Notes: generated from the letters alone by a model not told the origin. Numbered from the stretch's first letter, positions 34,058 through 43,092 are shown. The stretch is DNA of 64,000 nt from Bacteroidota bacterium (GCA_026391735.1 JAPLDL010000015.1:186001-250000), one strand, 5' to 3'. Numbers and translations are program-made.

Positions 34058-35254
34058 TTAAACAGTAACGGTCTTGAATCCCAGGTACACGTCGATATAC
34101 CTTCCATAACCGAAGGGACGGACGCGGACCTTGATATTGATCCTGGAGGTGCTGACGATGTTCTGCGTGGGATCAATGAAACACTGCACACCGCGGTCTT
34201 TCGGGTTGGTAACATCAGCCGAAAGTTCACCGTTGGCAGTCATCTGCAGGGCGATGGCGCTTTCAACCAGTCCCTGCCAGCTCTTGATCATGGGATACTG
34301 CATGGTTCCATCGTCATTGACGGGGATCTCATCGAGCAATTGCTCCAGCAGGGTATTGTAGGCAATGCGGTAGGCTTTATCGATGGTCCTGCGGGCCGTG
34401 AGGCTGCGGTAATCATCGATCACCTTGGTAGCGAGGTAATCATCGCTGTAGAAATACCCGTTCTTTCCAACGAAGGTGCGAAGGGTAATATATCCTTTGT
34501 CATGGATGCTTTCCACGTCGGCCACTTCAATCGCTTTGTCCTTGATAAAAGCGGTAAGCGATGGAATAGCGCCATCTTTCACACGGGCCAGATTACGCTG
34601 GACCGGGATGGATGCGATACGCCCCCCCAGAAGGCCCATGCAAGCATTGCCGGAGTCTTTCACCGTATCACCGATGAGTACGCCCACGCGGTTATATTGC
34701 GATAAGGTAAGGTCCGTAAGTGCAGTTGCCGTACCGCTGAAGCTGCGACCTTCGAGGATCACAAATACCGGTGCGAACCGTGAAACCGTGGCCCACTCGG
34801 CCAGTGCCTGAGCAGTCACCAAAGCGGCCTCCACATCGGCATCAATACCGTGGGTGATGACCGGGACATATTCCGTTGCAGGAGTCCGGGAAACGAGCAA
34901 TCCACGAACACGGCCATTGCTGGCAGTGATCAGGGTCTTGCCATAGCTCTCTTCCTTATCACACATGTCTTCCATAGTGACGGTGTTTGCACATCCAAGG
35001 ATCCAGAGTTCGGTCCCTTCAGGAGCCACTTTATAAAAGTCACTCACGACTCTTACGACGTTGGCATTATTGACTGTGGTAATGCCCAGGTTGGTTTCCA
35101 GGTCCTCAAATTTGCGAAGAATATAGGCCGTGCCCAGGGCAAACTTTTCACTCACTGCAGCACCGGTGATGACCAGGCCCAGAACGCCATCAGGGCTCGG
35201 TATGACCGATCCAAGTGCGCCGTTTTCAAAGAATATTTTAACGCGTGGTAACAT
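34058..35254 (-). CDS. Tail sheath protein (DUF2586-like)
   Basis: 398 residues, contractile sheath. It starts MLPRVKIFFENGALG and has the family features GVLGLVITGAAVSEKFALG, WILGCANTVTMEDM and GVLIGDTVKDSGNACMG, with a beta-strand C-terminus (INIKVRVRPFGYGRYIDVY) that forms the inter-subunit weave. It makes this phage a myovirus. It is preceded by the Ala/Pro-rich protein gene with no gap. Confidence 0.82.
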   Translation of the reverse strand: MLPRVKIFFENGALGSVIPSPDGVLGLVITGAAVSEKFALGTAYILRKFEDLETNLGITTVNNANVVRVVSDFYKVAPEGTELWILGCANTVTMEDMCDKEESYGKTLITASNGRVRGLLVSRTPATEYVPVITHGIDADVEAALVTAQALAEWATVSRFAPVFVILEGRSFSGTATALTDLTLSQYNRVGVLIGDTVKDSGNACMGLLGGRIASIPVQRNLARVKDGAIPSLTAFIKDKAIEVADVESIHDKGYITLRTFVGKNGYFYSDDYLATKVIDDYRSLTARRTIDKAYRIAYNTLLEQLLDEIPVNDDGTMQYPMIKSWQGLVESAIALQMTANGELSADVTNPKDRGVQCFIDPTQNIVSTSRINIKVRVRPFGYGRYIDVYLGFKTVTV

Positions 35255-35674
35255 TTACAGGATCTCCTTTCTTTCAATGGTTGTGACTTCCTGAGACGTT
35301 AAGCTCTCTGAGTGGATCCTGGCATACTGAGGTTCCAGAAAAGCCGTGTTGTCTGAGGTAAAATACAGTGTATCCACCGCATGCTGGGCGAAGACCTTTT
35401 TTGCACGCTCGAGCATTGGACTGAGTCGGCTGTCTTTCTTGGATTCCTTCGGGGCCTTTTCAGGCGCTTTTACTACCTGAGCCTCAGCTGCACCAGGGGC
35501 CTTTTCTTCAACAGGCGCTGCGCCCTCAGCTGGAGGGTTAGCAGTTGCCTCAGGGGCAGTATCTGCAGGAGGCTTATTCGTTGTTTCGGCTTCAGGATTA
35601 GATCCGGGAGCTGCACTGTTCTTTGCTTTTGCCGTGGAAGTTACTTTCCCTTTGGGCTGTTTTTTTGTTGACAT
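35255..35674 (-). CDS. Low-complexity Ala/Pro/Lys-rich phage protein
   Basis: About 139 residues from MSTKKQPKGKVTS. Residues 15-90 are a disordered run of Ala, Pro, Glu and Thr. The C-terminal 45 residues are ordered and include RAKKVFAQHAVDTLYFTSD and FLEPQYARIHSE, a segment similar in size to small proteins found before phage sheath genes. The longer frame upstream overlaps the holin gene and is rejected. Function unknown. Confidence 0.65.
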   Translation of the reverse strand: MSTKKQPKGKVTSTAKAKNSAAPGSNPEAETTNKPPADTAPEATANPPAEGAAPVEEKAPGAAEAQVVKAPEKAPKESKKDSRLSPMLERAKKVFAQHAVDTLYFTSDNTAFLEPQYARIHSESLTSQEVTTIERKEIL

Positions 35675-35675
35675 A

Positions 35676-36137
35676 TTATTTATCCTTTTTAGTTCCCATT
35701 TGATATTTACCCATGGTCTCGATGATCTTTTCAATACCACGAGACCCAAAATAAAACGACATGATCAGCATTCCCCACTGACCTAAGAGTTCTACGTATG
35801 CAGAGTTAATTTTGAAGGTCGGTACGATAACCCCGTTAATGACTTCCCGACCCATATTCCCGTCGATAAGCGAAAGCAGCGAGTACATCACCAGGATAAA
35901 CACCAGCACCAGGGGGCGGATGTTCTTGGCCAACCATGAGTCGGAATTCATATCGATGCGTTGACGCTCGGTGAGTTCATCCTGGGCAGCCTGTTCGGCC
36001 TGCAGCAGAACGTCGGTTAGCTCTTTCTTTGCCGCTTCACGCTCGGCATCGGTGGTGACAAACTTATCGATGATCCCACCGACCTGGCCGATCAGGTTAC
36101 CACCTAAAAGGCTGATGATTTTATCTAAAATTGGCAT
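35676..36137 (-). CDS. Putative 3TM-type holin
   Basis: About 153 residues from MPILDKIISLLGG. An N-terminal amphipathic segment (LGGNLIGQVGGIIDKF) precedes a charged stretch (TDAEREAAKKELTDVL). A transmembrane helix follows (RPLVLVFILVMYSLLSL) and a second hydrophobic segment (WGMLIMSFYFGSRGIEKI). The layout matches 3TM holins that follow endolysins. Overlap of 13 bp with the endolysin gene. Such holins form the membrane hole that releases the lysin. Confidence 0.72.
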   Translation of the reverse strand: MPILDKIISLLGGNLIGQVGGIIDKFVTTDAEREAAKKELTDVLLQAEQAAQDELTERQRIDMNSDSWLAKNIRPLVLVFILVMYSLLSLIDGNMGREVINGVIVPTFKINSAYVELLGQWGMLIMSFYFGSRGIEKIIETMGKYQMGTKKDK

Positions 36138-36667
36138 GCTGTTTCGTATATGTGTTTGACACGGTTGATCCATCCTGGGAGGTACTTTGCGAACTTTGCT
36201 TTTACTTCCACCAGGTCTTCATAAAACAGATAGCGTCCCTGCTGATATCTCAGGGCGATGTTATCGCGGAAAGTATTAGCTGCTGCAATGGTTTTAGGCC
36301 CGATCAAACCATCCTCTTTACATCCTGAAATGTGCTGCAGAATCTTTACTGCCGATCGAGTTCCGGCATTTACTGCATGATCCAGGACCTGCAGGGCGAG
36401 TTTTTCATCCTTTAAAGCATCCAGCTGCAGGGGAGCATAAAACCTTTCCCTGTAGATCTCTTTGGCCAGCTCGGGAGTGAGCGCGCGGATATCGTCGATG
36501 TCAATATCCCCATCGTGATCCAGGTCCCACTTGATATCACCAAGTGACTTGAGGAACCGGAGCGACACACCCAACTTGGTTGCTCCGCCAGGATCATCCG
36601 GATCGTTGACGAAACCACCCTCGACCTTGAGGATAAACGGTATGAGTTTATTGAATCGATCGCTCAT
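36125..36667 (-). CDS. Endolysin, GH108 N-acetylmuramidase with EF-hand-like insert
   Basis: 180 residues. Catalytic glutamate E16 lies in the family signature KVEGGFVNDPDDPGGATKLG. Between residues 48 and 60 there is a calcium-loop motif DLDHDGDIDIDDI, then LTPELAKEIYRERFYAPL. The C-terminal half is the peptidoglycan-binding-like region (VLDHAVNAGTRSAVKIL, GLIGPKTI). It cleaves the glycan strand at lysis. No signal peptide, so it depends on the holin next door. Confidence 0.88.
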   Translation of the reverse strand: MSDRFNKLIPFILKVEGGFVNDPDDPGGATKLGVSLRFLKSLGDIKWDLDHDGDIDIDDIRALTPELAKEIYRERFYAPLQLDALKDEKLALQVLDHAVNAGTRSAVKILQHISGCKEDGLIGPKTIAAANTFRDNIALRYQQGRYLFYEDLVEVKAKFAKYLPGWINRVKHIYETACQF

Positions 36668-36673
36668 CGCTTA

Positions 36674-36970
36674 TTATTTCTTTACCGGTTGTGGAGGAGC
36701 GGTATAGGGTATGTTAAAATTCTTCATGATCAGATCGAGCTTCCAGTCCACACTGTTGAATTTGAGTTCAACCACATCCATGTCGGCTTTTTCACGTTCC
36801 ACCTTTTCAAACCGGCGTTCACATTCGAGTCGCTGCTGGTCAAGATTCTTCTGAATATTGGCAGAATTGGCCGTTAAGGATCCCCACTGGATCAGGATAG
36901 CAGCCACCACTGAGATCAGGGGTATGAACACCATCCAACGTTTAAGGTTTTTTAAGTCCCGCTCGGTCAT
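36674..36970 (-). CDS. Small membrane-anchored coiled-coil protein, possible spanin-like or lysis accessory
   Basis: 98 residues. One N-terminal transmembrane helix (WMVFIPLISVVAAILIQWG, about 12-30), then a coiled coil (LDQQRLECERRFEKVEREKA) and a proline-rich end. The topology fits an inner-membrane i-spanin or holin partner. Position directly before the endolysin gene supports a lysis role. No sequence family recognised. Confidence 0.6.
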   Translation of the reverse strand: MTERDLKNLKRWMVFIPLISVVAAILIQWGSLTANSANIQKNLDQQRLECERRFEKVEREKADMDVVELKFNSVDWKLDLIMKNFNIPYTAPPQPVKK

Positions 36971-37006
36971 TCTGAATTTACTTTAGTGTTGCTGTTTGAG
37001 TAAATA

Positions 37007-37042
37007 GAACCAGGTTACTCCCGCAAAGGTTTCACCTGGTTC
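37007..37042 (-). terminator. Hairpin between capsid and lysis genes
   Basis: A 9-bp perfect inverted repeat GAACCAGGT / ACCTGGTTC at 37007-37015 and 37034-37042, with an 18-base loop. On the coding (minus) strand it lies 19 bp downstream of the capsid stop and is followed by only a weak U-rich stretch. It is more likely a processing or attenuation site that sets high capsid mRNA levels than a full terminator. Confidence 0.4.
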
Positions 37043-37060
37043 GCGCTGCACACGGGTTAT

Positions 37061-38086
37061 CTATGAAGTTGCGTCGGCTGAATAAATAGCTGCTATGGCT
37101 GTTGCACGAAGCGGAAGGGCACAATACCGCATCTGGAAGTTGATCACGTCGCCCTTGTTATCAGGATCGGCGTATTTTGCGAACATTTCAGTTGTTCCCA
37201 TGGCTTTCATCACCTCGTCTTTATGATAGGCAAAGGATGAATGCGTATCAGTCTCAGCCGCTACGGCCGCATAGGCTGCTTTAACACCGGTAGACACGTT
37301 ATAAACCGGCGTTGCTGAAGTGCGGTATAGTTTGAATCCGAACAGCATGCCATTGACCATGGCACTGCGGTACATGGTAAGATCCTCGGCGATCAGATCA
37401 GCCTCGTGTTTTGGATTAAGCACAAGGATTCTTCCATCGGCAGGAATATCAAGATCGTTAAACTTGACCATCAGAGCGATGACGTCCATGAAACTCATGG
37501 ATTTCTTTCCAAGGGCATTGGCCTTGCCGGTTGTGGGTAATACCGGAGTTAAGGTTGCATTCGAAGAGGGTGCCCAGTTCCATGCGGCCAGTTTACAGGC
37601 AGTTTTCAGCAGTTCCTGTTTATGCCCGTAGATCACCGAGGACATCTTGTCGTAGGATAACTCCATCGCCTCTACATTGCGGACAACCGTGGAAGTAGTA
37701 TCAAGGGTCTTCAGTGCGAGTTCCTTCGGTACGTCAGTACGGGATGTCACGGCAATGGGATAGGATGTATTATCGATCAAAACGGTAGGATTCGCCCCAA
37801 CCTCGGCCAGGTTGATCTTGTTGAACTCTACCAGGGAAGACATATCCCTCGCCTCAGAGATGAATGAATTCTCAGGATAAAACTTCTCCAGCAGGATGTC
37901 GGTCCAGATCTCCTTCTGCAGACCGGCCATGAGGACTGATCCGTTATTGGAGAAGGAAAGTAATGTGCCCCCGACGATCGAGGCTCCGAGGGCCAGGGCG
38001 GGTGTGATGGCAAACAACAGCGCTGCGGTCAGTGCGACAAGCGTGTTGAACAACAGGTTCGAAAAATTGAGTTTCTTTGCTTTCAT
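37061..38086 (-). CDS. Major capsid protein
   Basis: 341 residues. The body has the look of a HK97-fold major capsid protein of Bacteroidota Mu-like phages (GLQKEIWTDILLEKFYPENS, MSFMDVIALMVKFNDL, RILVLNPKHEADLI, GMLFGFKLYRTSATPVYN). The N-terminus is odd: residues 13-45 are a long hydrophobic, Ala-rich stretch resembling a membrane segment (LVALTAALLFAITPALALG). It could be a scaffold-like delta region removed by the neighbouring protease. It follows the protease/scaffold gene after 5 bp. Confidence 0.8.
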   Translation of the reverse strand: MKAKKLNFSNLLFNTLVALTAALLFAITPALALGASIVGGTLLSFSNNGSVLMAGLQKEIWTDILLEKFYPENSFISEARDMSSLVEFNKINLAEVGANPTVLIDNTSYPIAVTSRTDVPKELALKTLDTTSTVVRNVEAMELSYDKMSSVIYGHKQELLKTACKLAAWNWAPSSNATLTPVLPTTGKANALGKKSMSFMDVIALMVKFNDLDIPADGRILVLNPKHEADLIAEDLTMYRSAMVNGMLFGFKLYRTSATPVYNVSTGVKAAYAAVAAETDTHSSFAYHKDEVMKAMGTTEMFAKYADPDNKGDVINFQMRYCALPLRATAIAAIYSADATS

Positions 38087-38091
38087 TGGGG

Positions 38092-39030
38092 TTATGAGTG
38101 TTTGGGTTTATACGCTTTTTTCAGTGCTTCAAATTCCTGCGGCTTTTCAGCGGCAAGTTTCTGAAGGCCCCTGGGATCTTCCTTGCTCCATTTCATGTAA
38201 TCCCATGAAGTGCGGTCTTCTGCTTTGGGATCACCGGCAGGTTTTACCTGGGTGGAGAGGACTGTTTTAACCGGCATCGCCGAAATCAGGTCCTTAGCCT
38301 GGGCCAGGTCGCTTTCGGCAAGCTTCAAGAAGGATTCCTTTTTGTCAGCCGTGAGGCGTCCTTCGGTAATGGCACCTTCCACCAGGGTGGTTGCCTGAGC
38401 GGTGAGGTGAGCCTTCAGGGCATCCTCTGCGGTCTTTTTCTCGGCAGCCAGCTTCATGATAGCGGCGCTCAGAGCCGGGCCTTCAGGCTCGGTACTCACG
38501 GCTAAAGCTGCTGCAGCCTCGGCCGTTAAAATGATTTTATTCATTGTTTCGGGTTCGTTTTTATTGATTGTTATCTGGTCAATTGCAAGTTTGATGTCGG
38601 CGCCTGTTTCCAGCAGCTTACCGTCGCGGGATGAAAGACGAAGCGAAAGAGCATTGCTGGGAACAGAAACCACGCTTCCTTCCATCAGTTCACTTTTGGT
38701 CACTACAGCGATAAAGCCCAGGGTAGGAACTTCTCTCAGCTCGGCCTCCAGGGGAACGATCCAGGGCGATGCCCCACGGATGAAATTGCGGTCCACCTGT
38801 CCCATGATCTTCTTGGCCTCCTCGTCTGCATCATCAAAAACGGGATCTGCCAACAGACGGGTTCCTTCAATGCGAACATTATCCCAGCGGCCAATGACCT
38901 TTTCAGGATCATGTTGGTGCAGCATCACCGGGTTGTCCTTGAACCGGGAAAGGTCGATGCCTGCATTAAGCAATATGAATCCACGATCATTGACTCTCGT
39001 TTCATCATTAAATACAAAGGGTTTAGCCAT
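38092..39030 (-). CDS. Prohead protease fused to scaffold
   Basis: 312 residues. The N-terminal half is a prohead-protease-like domain (VMLHQHDPEKVIGRW with the catalytic His, ADPVFDDADEEA, FIRGASPWIVP, and SELMEGSVVSVPSNALSL with the likely catalytic Ser). The C-terminal half is helical, Ala/Lys/Glu-rich scaffold (AIMKLAAEKKTAEDALKAHL). Mu has a comparable nested protease-scaffold (I/Z). First gene of the leftward late operon; its promoter must lie in the 173-bp divergent region. Confidence 0.82.
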   Translation of the reverse strand: MAKPFVFNDETRVNDRGFILLNAGIDLSRFKDNPVMLHQHDPEKVIGRWDNVRIEGTRLLADPVFDDADEEAKKIMGQVDRNFIRGASPWIVPLEAELREVPTLGFIAVVTKSELMEGSVVSVPSNALSLRLSSRDGKLLETGADIKLAIDQITINKNEPETMNKIILTAEAAAALAVSTEPEGPALSAAIMKLAAEKKTAEDALKAHLTAQATTLVEGAITEGRLTADKKESFLKLAESDLAQAKDLISAMPVKTVLSTQVKPAGDPKAEDRTSWDYMKWSKEDPRGLQKLAAEKPQEFEALKKAYKPKHS

Positions 39031-39203
39031 GTTTTATAATCTTTTAACTGTACTTTGGGCAGTTTCCTGATCAGTTGAGCGGGCAAACATACATTCATAG
39101 TTTCCCAGAAACAACAAAGCTTCCAAGGGTTAGAAGGTTCCTTCTAAGGCTTAGAAGCTTTCTTTACAAAATGACCTTTATCATCCATTTTTGCAGAAAA
39201 ACA
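39031..39203. promoter_or_regulatory. Divergent late promoter region with nested palindrome
   Basis: A 173-bp region between the two divergent late operons. At 39116-39161 two inverted repeats are nested: AAAGCTTC/GAAGCTTT outside and TTAGAAGG/CCTTCTAA inside (39130-39147). TTAGAAG also recurs as a direct repeat 21 bp apart (39130 and 39151), two helical turns. This is a strong candidate binding site for a phage late activator that would switch on both operons at once. Confidence 0.5.
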
Positions 39204-39662
39204 ATGGCCCTTAAAAAGGTTAGATCCCGCAATCCCGAGAAAGAAGAATACGCTTACCTGCTTTTCATGCAGCGTGTTTCTCAGGAGGATATCTGCAAGC
39301 GAGTAGGCGTCACGGCTCCCACCCTTAAATCATGGAAAGACTCAGGCGCCTGGGAGGATAAGCGTGCATCACGCACGATCTCCCTGGATGATCTCATGCA
39401 GAAAGCTCTGAAAAGGGTCAATGAAATCCTGGACAGTAAGGAGCCGTTCAACGCCGATTCCTTTGCAAAGGCTGTCAAGCAGCTTAAAGAACTCAAGACC
39501 ACCAATACCATCGACGACGATATTTATTGCTTTATGGCCTTTCAGGATTTCCTTATCCAGAAGCGCAGTGAATACGATATCACCGACTCCTTTATCAAAA
39601 TGGTGACCAAGTTCCAGGACATCTTCATTCAATTCCGTTTAGGGAATGGCAAACTTTCGTAA
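39204..39662 (+). CDS. Terminase small subunit-like protein
   Basis: 152 residues from MALKKVRSRNPEKEE. The N-terminal helix-turn-helix (YLLFMQRVSQEDICKRVGVT, then LKSWKDSGAWEDKRA) is typical of small terminase subunits that recognise phage DNA. A helical oligomerisation part follows (LDDLMQKALKRVNEILDS). The in-frame upstream ATG at 39075 would read through the palindromic regulatory region and is rejected. It overlaps the large subunit by 17 bp. Confidence 0.78.
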   Translation: MALKKVRSRNPEKEEYAYLLFMQRVSQEDICKRVGVTAPTLKSWKDSGAWEDKRASRTISLDDLMQKALKRVNEILDSKEPFNADSFAKAVKQLKELKTTNTIDDDIYCFMAFQDFLIQKRSEYDITDSFIKMVTKFQDIFIQFRLGNGKLS

Positions 39663-41157
39663 GAACAAAGAACTGCAGCTGCGCTGGCAGAACCGCGTGC
39701 AGTGGATCCTCTCCCAGACATTCCGTATTACGGATTCCCTCGAGGAAAAGCAGAGGCGCATAGGCCGTGCAAGGCGCGATTACCAGTTCTTTGTCGATAC
39801 ATATTTCCCTCACCTGGCAACAAAGAAGTGCGGCAAATTCCAGTTGGATGCGGCCCTCTACCTTCTTAAGAATTTCGATACGCGTGCGCTGTTCGAGTGG
39901 GCGCGTGGTCACGCCAAGAGCTCACATCTTTCTCTGATGATTCCCCTGTGGCTCAAGATCCAGGATCCACGCCAGCTCAATGTGATGATCCTGGTAAGCA
40001 AGTCAGAGGATATGGCCGTTCGGCTGCTGGCCGACCTGCAGGCTGAATTACAATACAACCAGGCATTCAAGGAAGACTTCGGAGAGCAGGTAGCCAAAGG
40101 TTCCTGGGCCGATGGTGAATTTCATACCACCGATGGCTGTTTGTTCGTGGCTCTGGGGCGCGGACAAAGCCCCAGGGGACTGAAGGATCGTGGTAAGCGC
40201 CCGGATTATATTGTCATCGATGATATTGATGATGATGAGATGATCCGTAATCCACGCCGCGTGGGGGAATCCCTGGACTGGTGCCTTACGGCCCTCTCCG
40301 GTACCATGGCCATGGGCCGCGGCCGGTTCGTAATGGTTGGTAATCGCATTGGCAAGGACAGCGTGCTGAGCCGCTACGCTGAAAGACCGGGTGTGCATCA
40401 TGTGATCGTCAATACCCTGGACAAAAAAGGACTTCCTTCCTGGGGAGAGAACTACACCTTGGATGAGATTCGCAAAATGCGCGAGTTCGTGGGAGAGCGC
40501 CGCTTCCAGAAGGAGTACATGAATAACCCCATCACCGAGGGGACTGTCTTTAAGGAGAAGGATATCAGATACGGTCCCATGCTGGATCTGAAAGCATATA
40601 AAACTCTCATTTGTTACACAGATCCATCATTCAAGAATTCTGCCACTGCGGACTTCAAGGCAACGATATTACTGGGGAAAACGCCACAGGGGTATTATCA
40701 TGTGCTCAAAGCATTTGCTGATCAGTGCACGGTAACAACGATGGTATCCTGGCATTATCAGGTCATGTCCTTCGTCGATGGCAGGGTTCCGGTCCTGTAT
40801 TATATGGAAAGTAATTTCCTGCAGGAGCTGCTGCTCGATGAGTTCAAAAAAGTAGGGATCATTGCATCGCATCAGATCCCTATCCGAGGTGACTTGCGAA
40901 AGAAGCCCGATAAGTTTGCACGTATTGAAGCTCTGCAGCCCCTGTTTGAGCGAGGTATGTTTATCTTCAATGAAAAGGAAAAGGAGTCACCTGGCATGAT
41001 GGTCCTGAAGGATCAGCTGCTGATGTTCGAACGGGGCAGCCGTGCACATGATGATGCTCCGGATGCTCTCGAGGGTGGTACCTGGATCCTGTCACAACGT
41101 ACCCGGTCCTCGGATGCAAGGTACGTTTCCGGAGCAAGAGAAAATCGACACTATTAA
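39646..41157 (+). CDS. Terminase large subunit (Mu gp28-like)
   Basis: 503 residues. The packaging ATPase: adenine/Walker A region FEWARGHAKSSHLSLMIP, Walker B YIVIDDIDDDEMI, coupling region VMVGNRIGKDSV. The nuclease domain has CYTDPSFKNSATADFKATIL and the later SRAHDDAPDALEGGTW with acidic metal ligands. It cuts and pumps phage DNA into the head. Mu-like phages package by headful with host flanks. Starts ATG within the small-subunit end. Confidence 0.88.
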   Translation: MANFRKNKELQLRWQNRVQWILSQTFRITDSLEEKQRRIGRARRDYQFFVDTYFPHLATKKCGKFQLDAALYLLKNFDTRALFEWARGHAKSSHLSLMIPLWLKIQDPRQLNVMILVSKSEDMAVRLLADLQAELQYNQAFKEDFGEQVAKGSWADGEFHTTDGCLFVALGRGQSPRGLKDRGKRPDYIVIDDIDDDEMIRNPRRVGESLDWCLTALSGTMAMGRGRFVMVGNRIGKDSVLSRYAERPGVHHVIVNTLDKKGLPSWGENYTLDEIRKMREFVGERRFQKEYMNNPITEGTVFKEKDIRYGPMLDLKAYKTLICYTDPSFKNSATADFKATILLGKTPQGYYHVLKAFADQCTVTTMVSWHYQVMSFVDGRVPVLYYMESNFLQELLLDEFKKVGIIASHQIPIRGDLRKKPDKFARIEALQPLFERGMFIFNEKEKESPGMMVLKDQLLMFERGSRAHDDAPDALEGGTWILSQRTRSSDARYVSGARENRHY

Positions 41158-41169
41158 TCCACTGCACAT

Positions 41170-41421
41170 ATGATTCTTAAAATTGCTAAATGGTACATTG
41201 ATCTTAGGAAAGTCCTTTTTGATATTCAGCTTTATTTTGCAATCAAAGCCTGCAAACGCCGGGCGAAACTATTTAATAAGACTCACCTGGTCATTCCCTT
41301 CAACGGACGTCCAAGAGTCTTTATGAAGTCTCACCTGAAGGATCTGATCAAACGTCGGGCCTTATACAAAAAGGGAGTTACTATCGCACAACTTGAAAAG
41401 ATGTCACTTTATAAATCATAA
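41170..41421 (+). CDS. Small basic phage protein of unknown function
   Basis: 83 residues, rich in Lys and Arg, starting MILKIAKWYIDLRKVLFDIQ. No family recognised. It sits between large terminase and the DUF1320 gene with short gaps (12 and 5 bp), so it is translated with the packaging operon. Basic charge suggests DNA or nucleoprotein contact, nothing more. Confidence 0.6.
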   Translation: MILKIAKWYIDLRKVLFDIQLYFAIKACKRRAKLFNKTHLVIPFNGRPRVFMKSHLKDLIKRRALYKKGVTIAQLEKMSLYKS

Positions 41422-41426
41422 ACACC

Positions 41427-41912
41427 ATGTTCCTTACCAAAGCAGAACTTAAATCGGTGATCTATGAATACCAGCTCAACGATATCGTGGAAATTACCAC
41501 CGGAAATACCACCAACGAAGATATCGTGGTGATGGCTATTGATGCCGCTGTGGAAGAGATGAAGTCCTATCTCAACCCAAATAACCAGGGCCACTGGATC
41601 GATGGCCGCAACCGATATAATACCGCGGTGATCTTTGCAGCCACCGGCACCGCACGTAATCCCCTGATCCTGGAATTCGCCAAGAGCATCGCACTGTATT
41701 ACATCTGCCGCCTGTCGAACGTGGACATCATCGAGGAGAAAGTTAAGGCACGGTACGACCGGGCCATTGACTGGCTCGAGAAGGTTGCCGGTATCGGAAA
41801 GTATGCCGATGGTCCCGCGATCACGCCAAATCTGCCCATACTCACCCTGGAGGACACTCCGGAAAACGTTCCCTTCCGCTTTGGATCCAGGGAGAAGTTC
41901 AACCACGAATAA
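41427..41912 (+). CDS. DUF1320 family head-tail protein (Mu gp36-like)
   Basis: 161 residues. Starts MFLTKAELKSVIYEYQLNDI, followed by VMAIDAAVEEMKSYL, AKSIALYYICRLSN and DRAIDWLEKVAGIGKYADG. This is the Mu gp36/DUF1320 pattern, a head-completion or connector protein next to portal genes. Placed between terminase and portal, earlier than in Mu, where it follows the capsid. Confidence 0.78.
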   Translation: MFLTKAELKSVIYEYQLNDIVEITTGNTTNEDIVVMAIDAAVEEMKSYLNPNNQGHWIDGRNRYNTAVIFAATGTARNPLILEFAKSIALYYICRLSNVDIIEEKVKARYDRAIDWLEKVAGIGKYADGPAITPNLPILTLEDTPENVPFRFGSREKFNHE

Positions 41913-41925
41913 ACACTTTAGAACA

Positions 41926-43092
41926 ATGGATAAGAAAAAAACAACGGGTAAAAAGAGAGCTGACGGGTATGCAATGAAAGTTCAGCCCAAGGCGATCAGC
42001 CAGGCCCGAAACGATATTGCGACATGGAAGATGGCCGTACGACAGGCGCTGGCTATCCTGATGCCACGCCGTGCCCGCTTGCAGAACTTGTATAAGGATA
42101 TCGCCATCGATGCACACTTATCCTCCCAGATCGAGAACCGTGTCCTACAATCCCTGGCTGCGACTTTTTCACTTCGTGATCAGGGCGGAAAGATCAATGA
42201 AGAGGCTACTGCAACTCTCAAGGACAGCAAATTCTATTACGACCTGGTACGTAATATCCTCGACTCAATTTATTGGGGCCCCACGGTGGTGGAGATTCTT
42301 AACGATGCCTCAGGAGTGAAGGTTGTAACCATTCCCCGCAATAACATCGAACCCAAAGAAGGACTGTTCCTTGTTGATGAGAACGACACCACCGGGATCC
42401 CATACCGGGAGCTGAAGGAATTTAATACCTGGATCCTGGAGTTCGGAGAAGCGGACGACCTCGGGTTATTTAACCGTGCTATTCCGCATGTACTCTTCAA
42501 ACGCTTTGCCCAGTCATGCTGGAGTGAACTTTGCGAGATTTACGGGATGCCGCCCCGAGTACTCAAGACCAATACCCAGGATCCCACGATGCTCTCACGC
42601 GGTGAACAGATGATGCGAGACATGGGTGCCGCTGCCTGGTTCATCATTGACGAGAGCGAAACTTTCGAGTTTGCCAAAGGTGCCGACAGCAATGGCGATG
42701 TATATAGCAACCTGATCCGCCTTTGCAACAATGAAAATTCGTTATTAGTGTGCGGGGCCATCATTGGACAGGATACCAAGAACGGCAACGAAAGCAAAGA
42801 GACGATTTCAATTGGAATGCTCTCACGCCTGGTGGACTCGGACAAACGCCGGATTGAAAGCTATTTCAACGACCTGGTTCTGCCCGCCCTGGTGCGTATC
42901 GGATTGATCCCTGATAACCTGCATTACACCTACGATCCCCAGGAAAACATTACCCTGCTCTGGTCTATGACTAAGGAGGTCCTGCCTTATATGGAAGTGG
43001 ACCCGGTGTGGGTGAAAGAGAAATTCGGCATCCAGGTTACCGGCATTAAAGCGACCCCGGCCAAGGCGCAGCTTTCCAGTTTTTTCGATTAA
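41926..43092 (+). CDS. Portal protein, DUF935 (Mu gp29-like)
   Basis: 388 residues from MDKKKTTGKKRADG; the longer frame upstream overlaps DUF1320 and is rejected. Family features include ALAILMPRRARLQNLYKDI, LSSQIENRVLQSL, YDLVRNILDSIYWGPTVVEI, and the C-terminal WSMTKEVLPYMEVDPVWVKE. The portal is the dodecameric gate through which DNA enters and leaves the head. The stop is followed by the hairpin CCCCTTTGAGGGG. Confidence 0.86.
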   Translation: MDKKKTTGKKRADGYAMKVQPKAISQARNDIATWKMAVRQALAILMPRRARLQNLYKDIAIDAHLSSQIENRVLQSLAATFSLRDQGGKINEEATATLKDSKFYYDLVRNILDSIYWGPTVVEILNDASGVKVVTIPRNNIEPKEGLFLVDENDTTGIPYRELKEFNTWILEFGEADDLGLFNRAIPHVLFKRFAQSCWSELCEIYGMPPRVLKTNTQDPTMLSRGEQMMRDMGAAAWFIIDESETFEFAKGADSNGDVYSNLIRLCNNENSLLVCGAIIGQDTKNGNESKETISIGMLSRLVDSDKRRIESYFNDLVLPALVRIGLIPDNLHYTYDPQENITLLWSMTKEVLPYMEVDPVWVKEKFGIQVTGIKATPAKAQLSSFFD

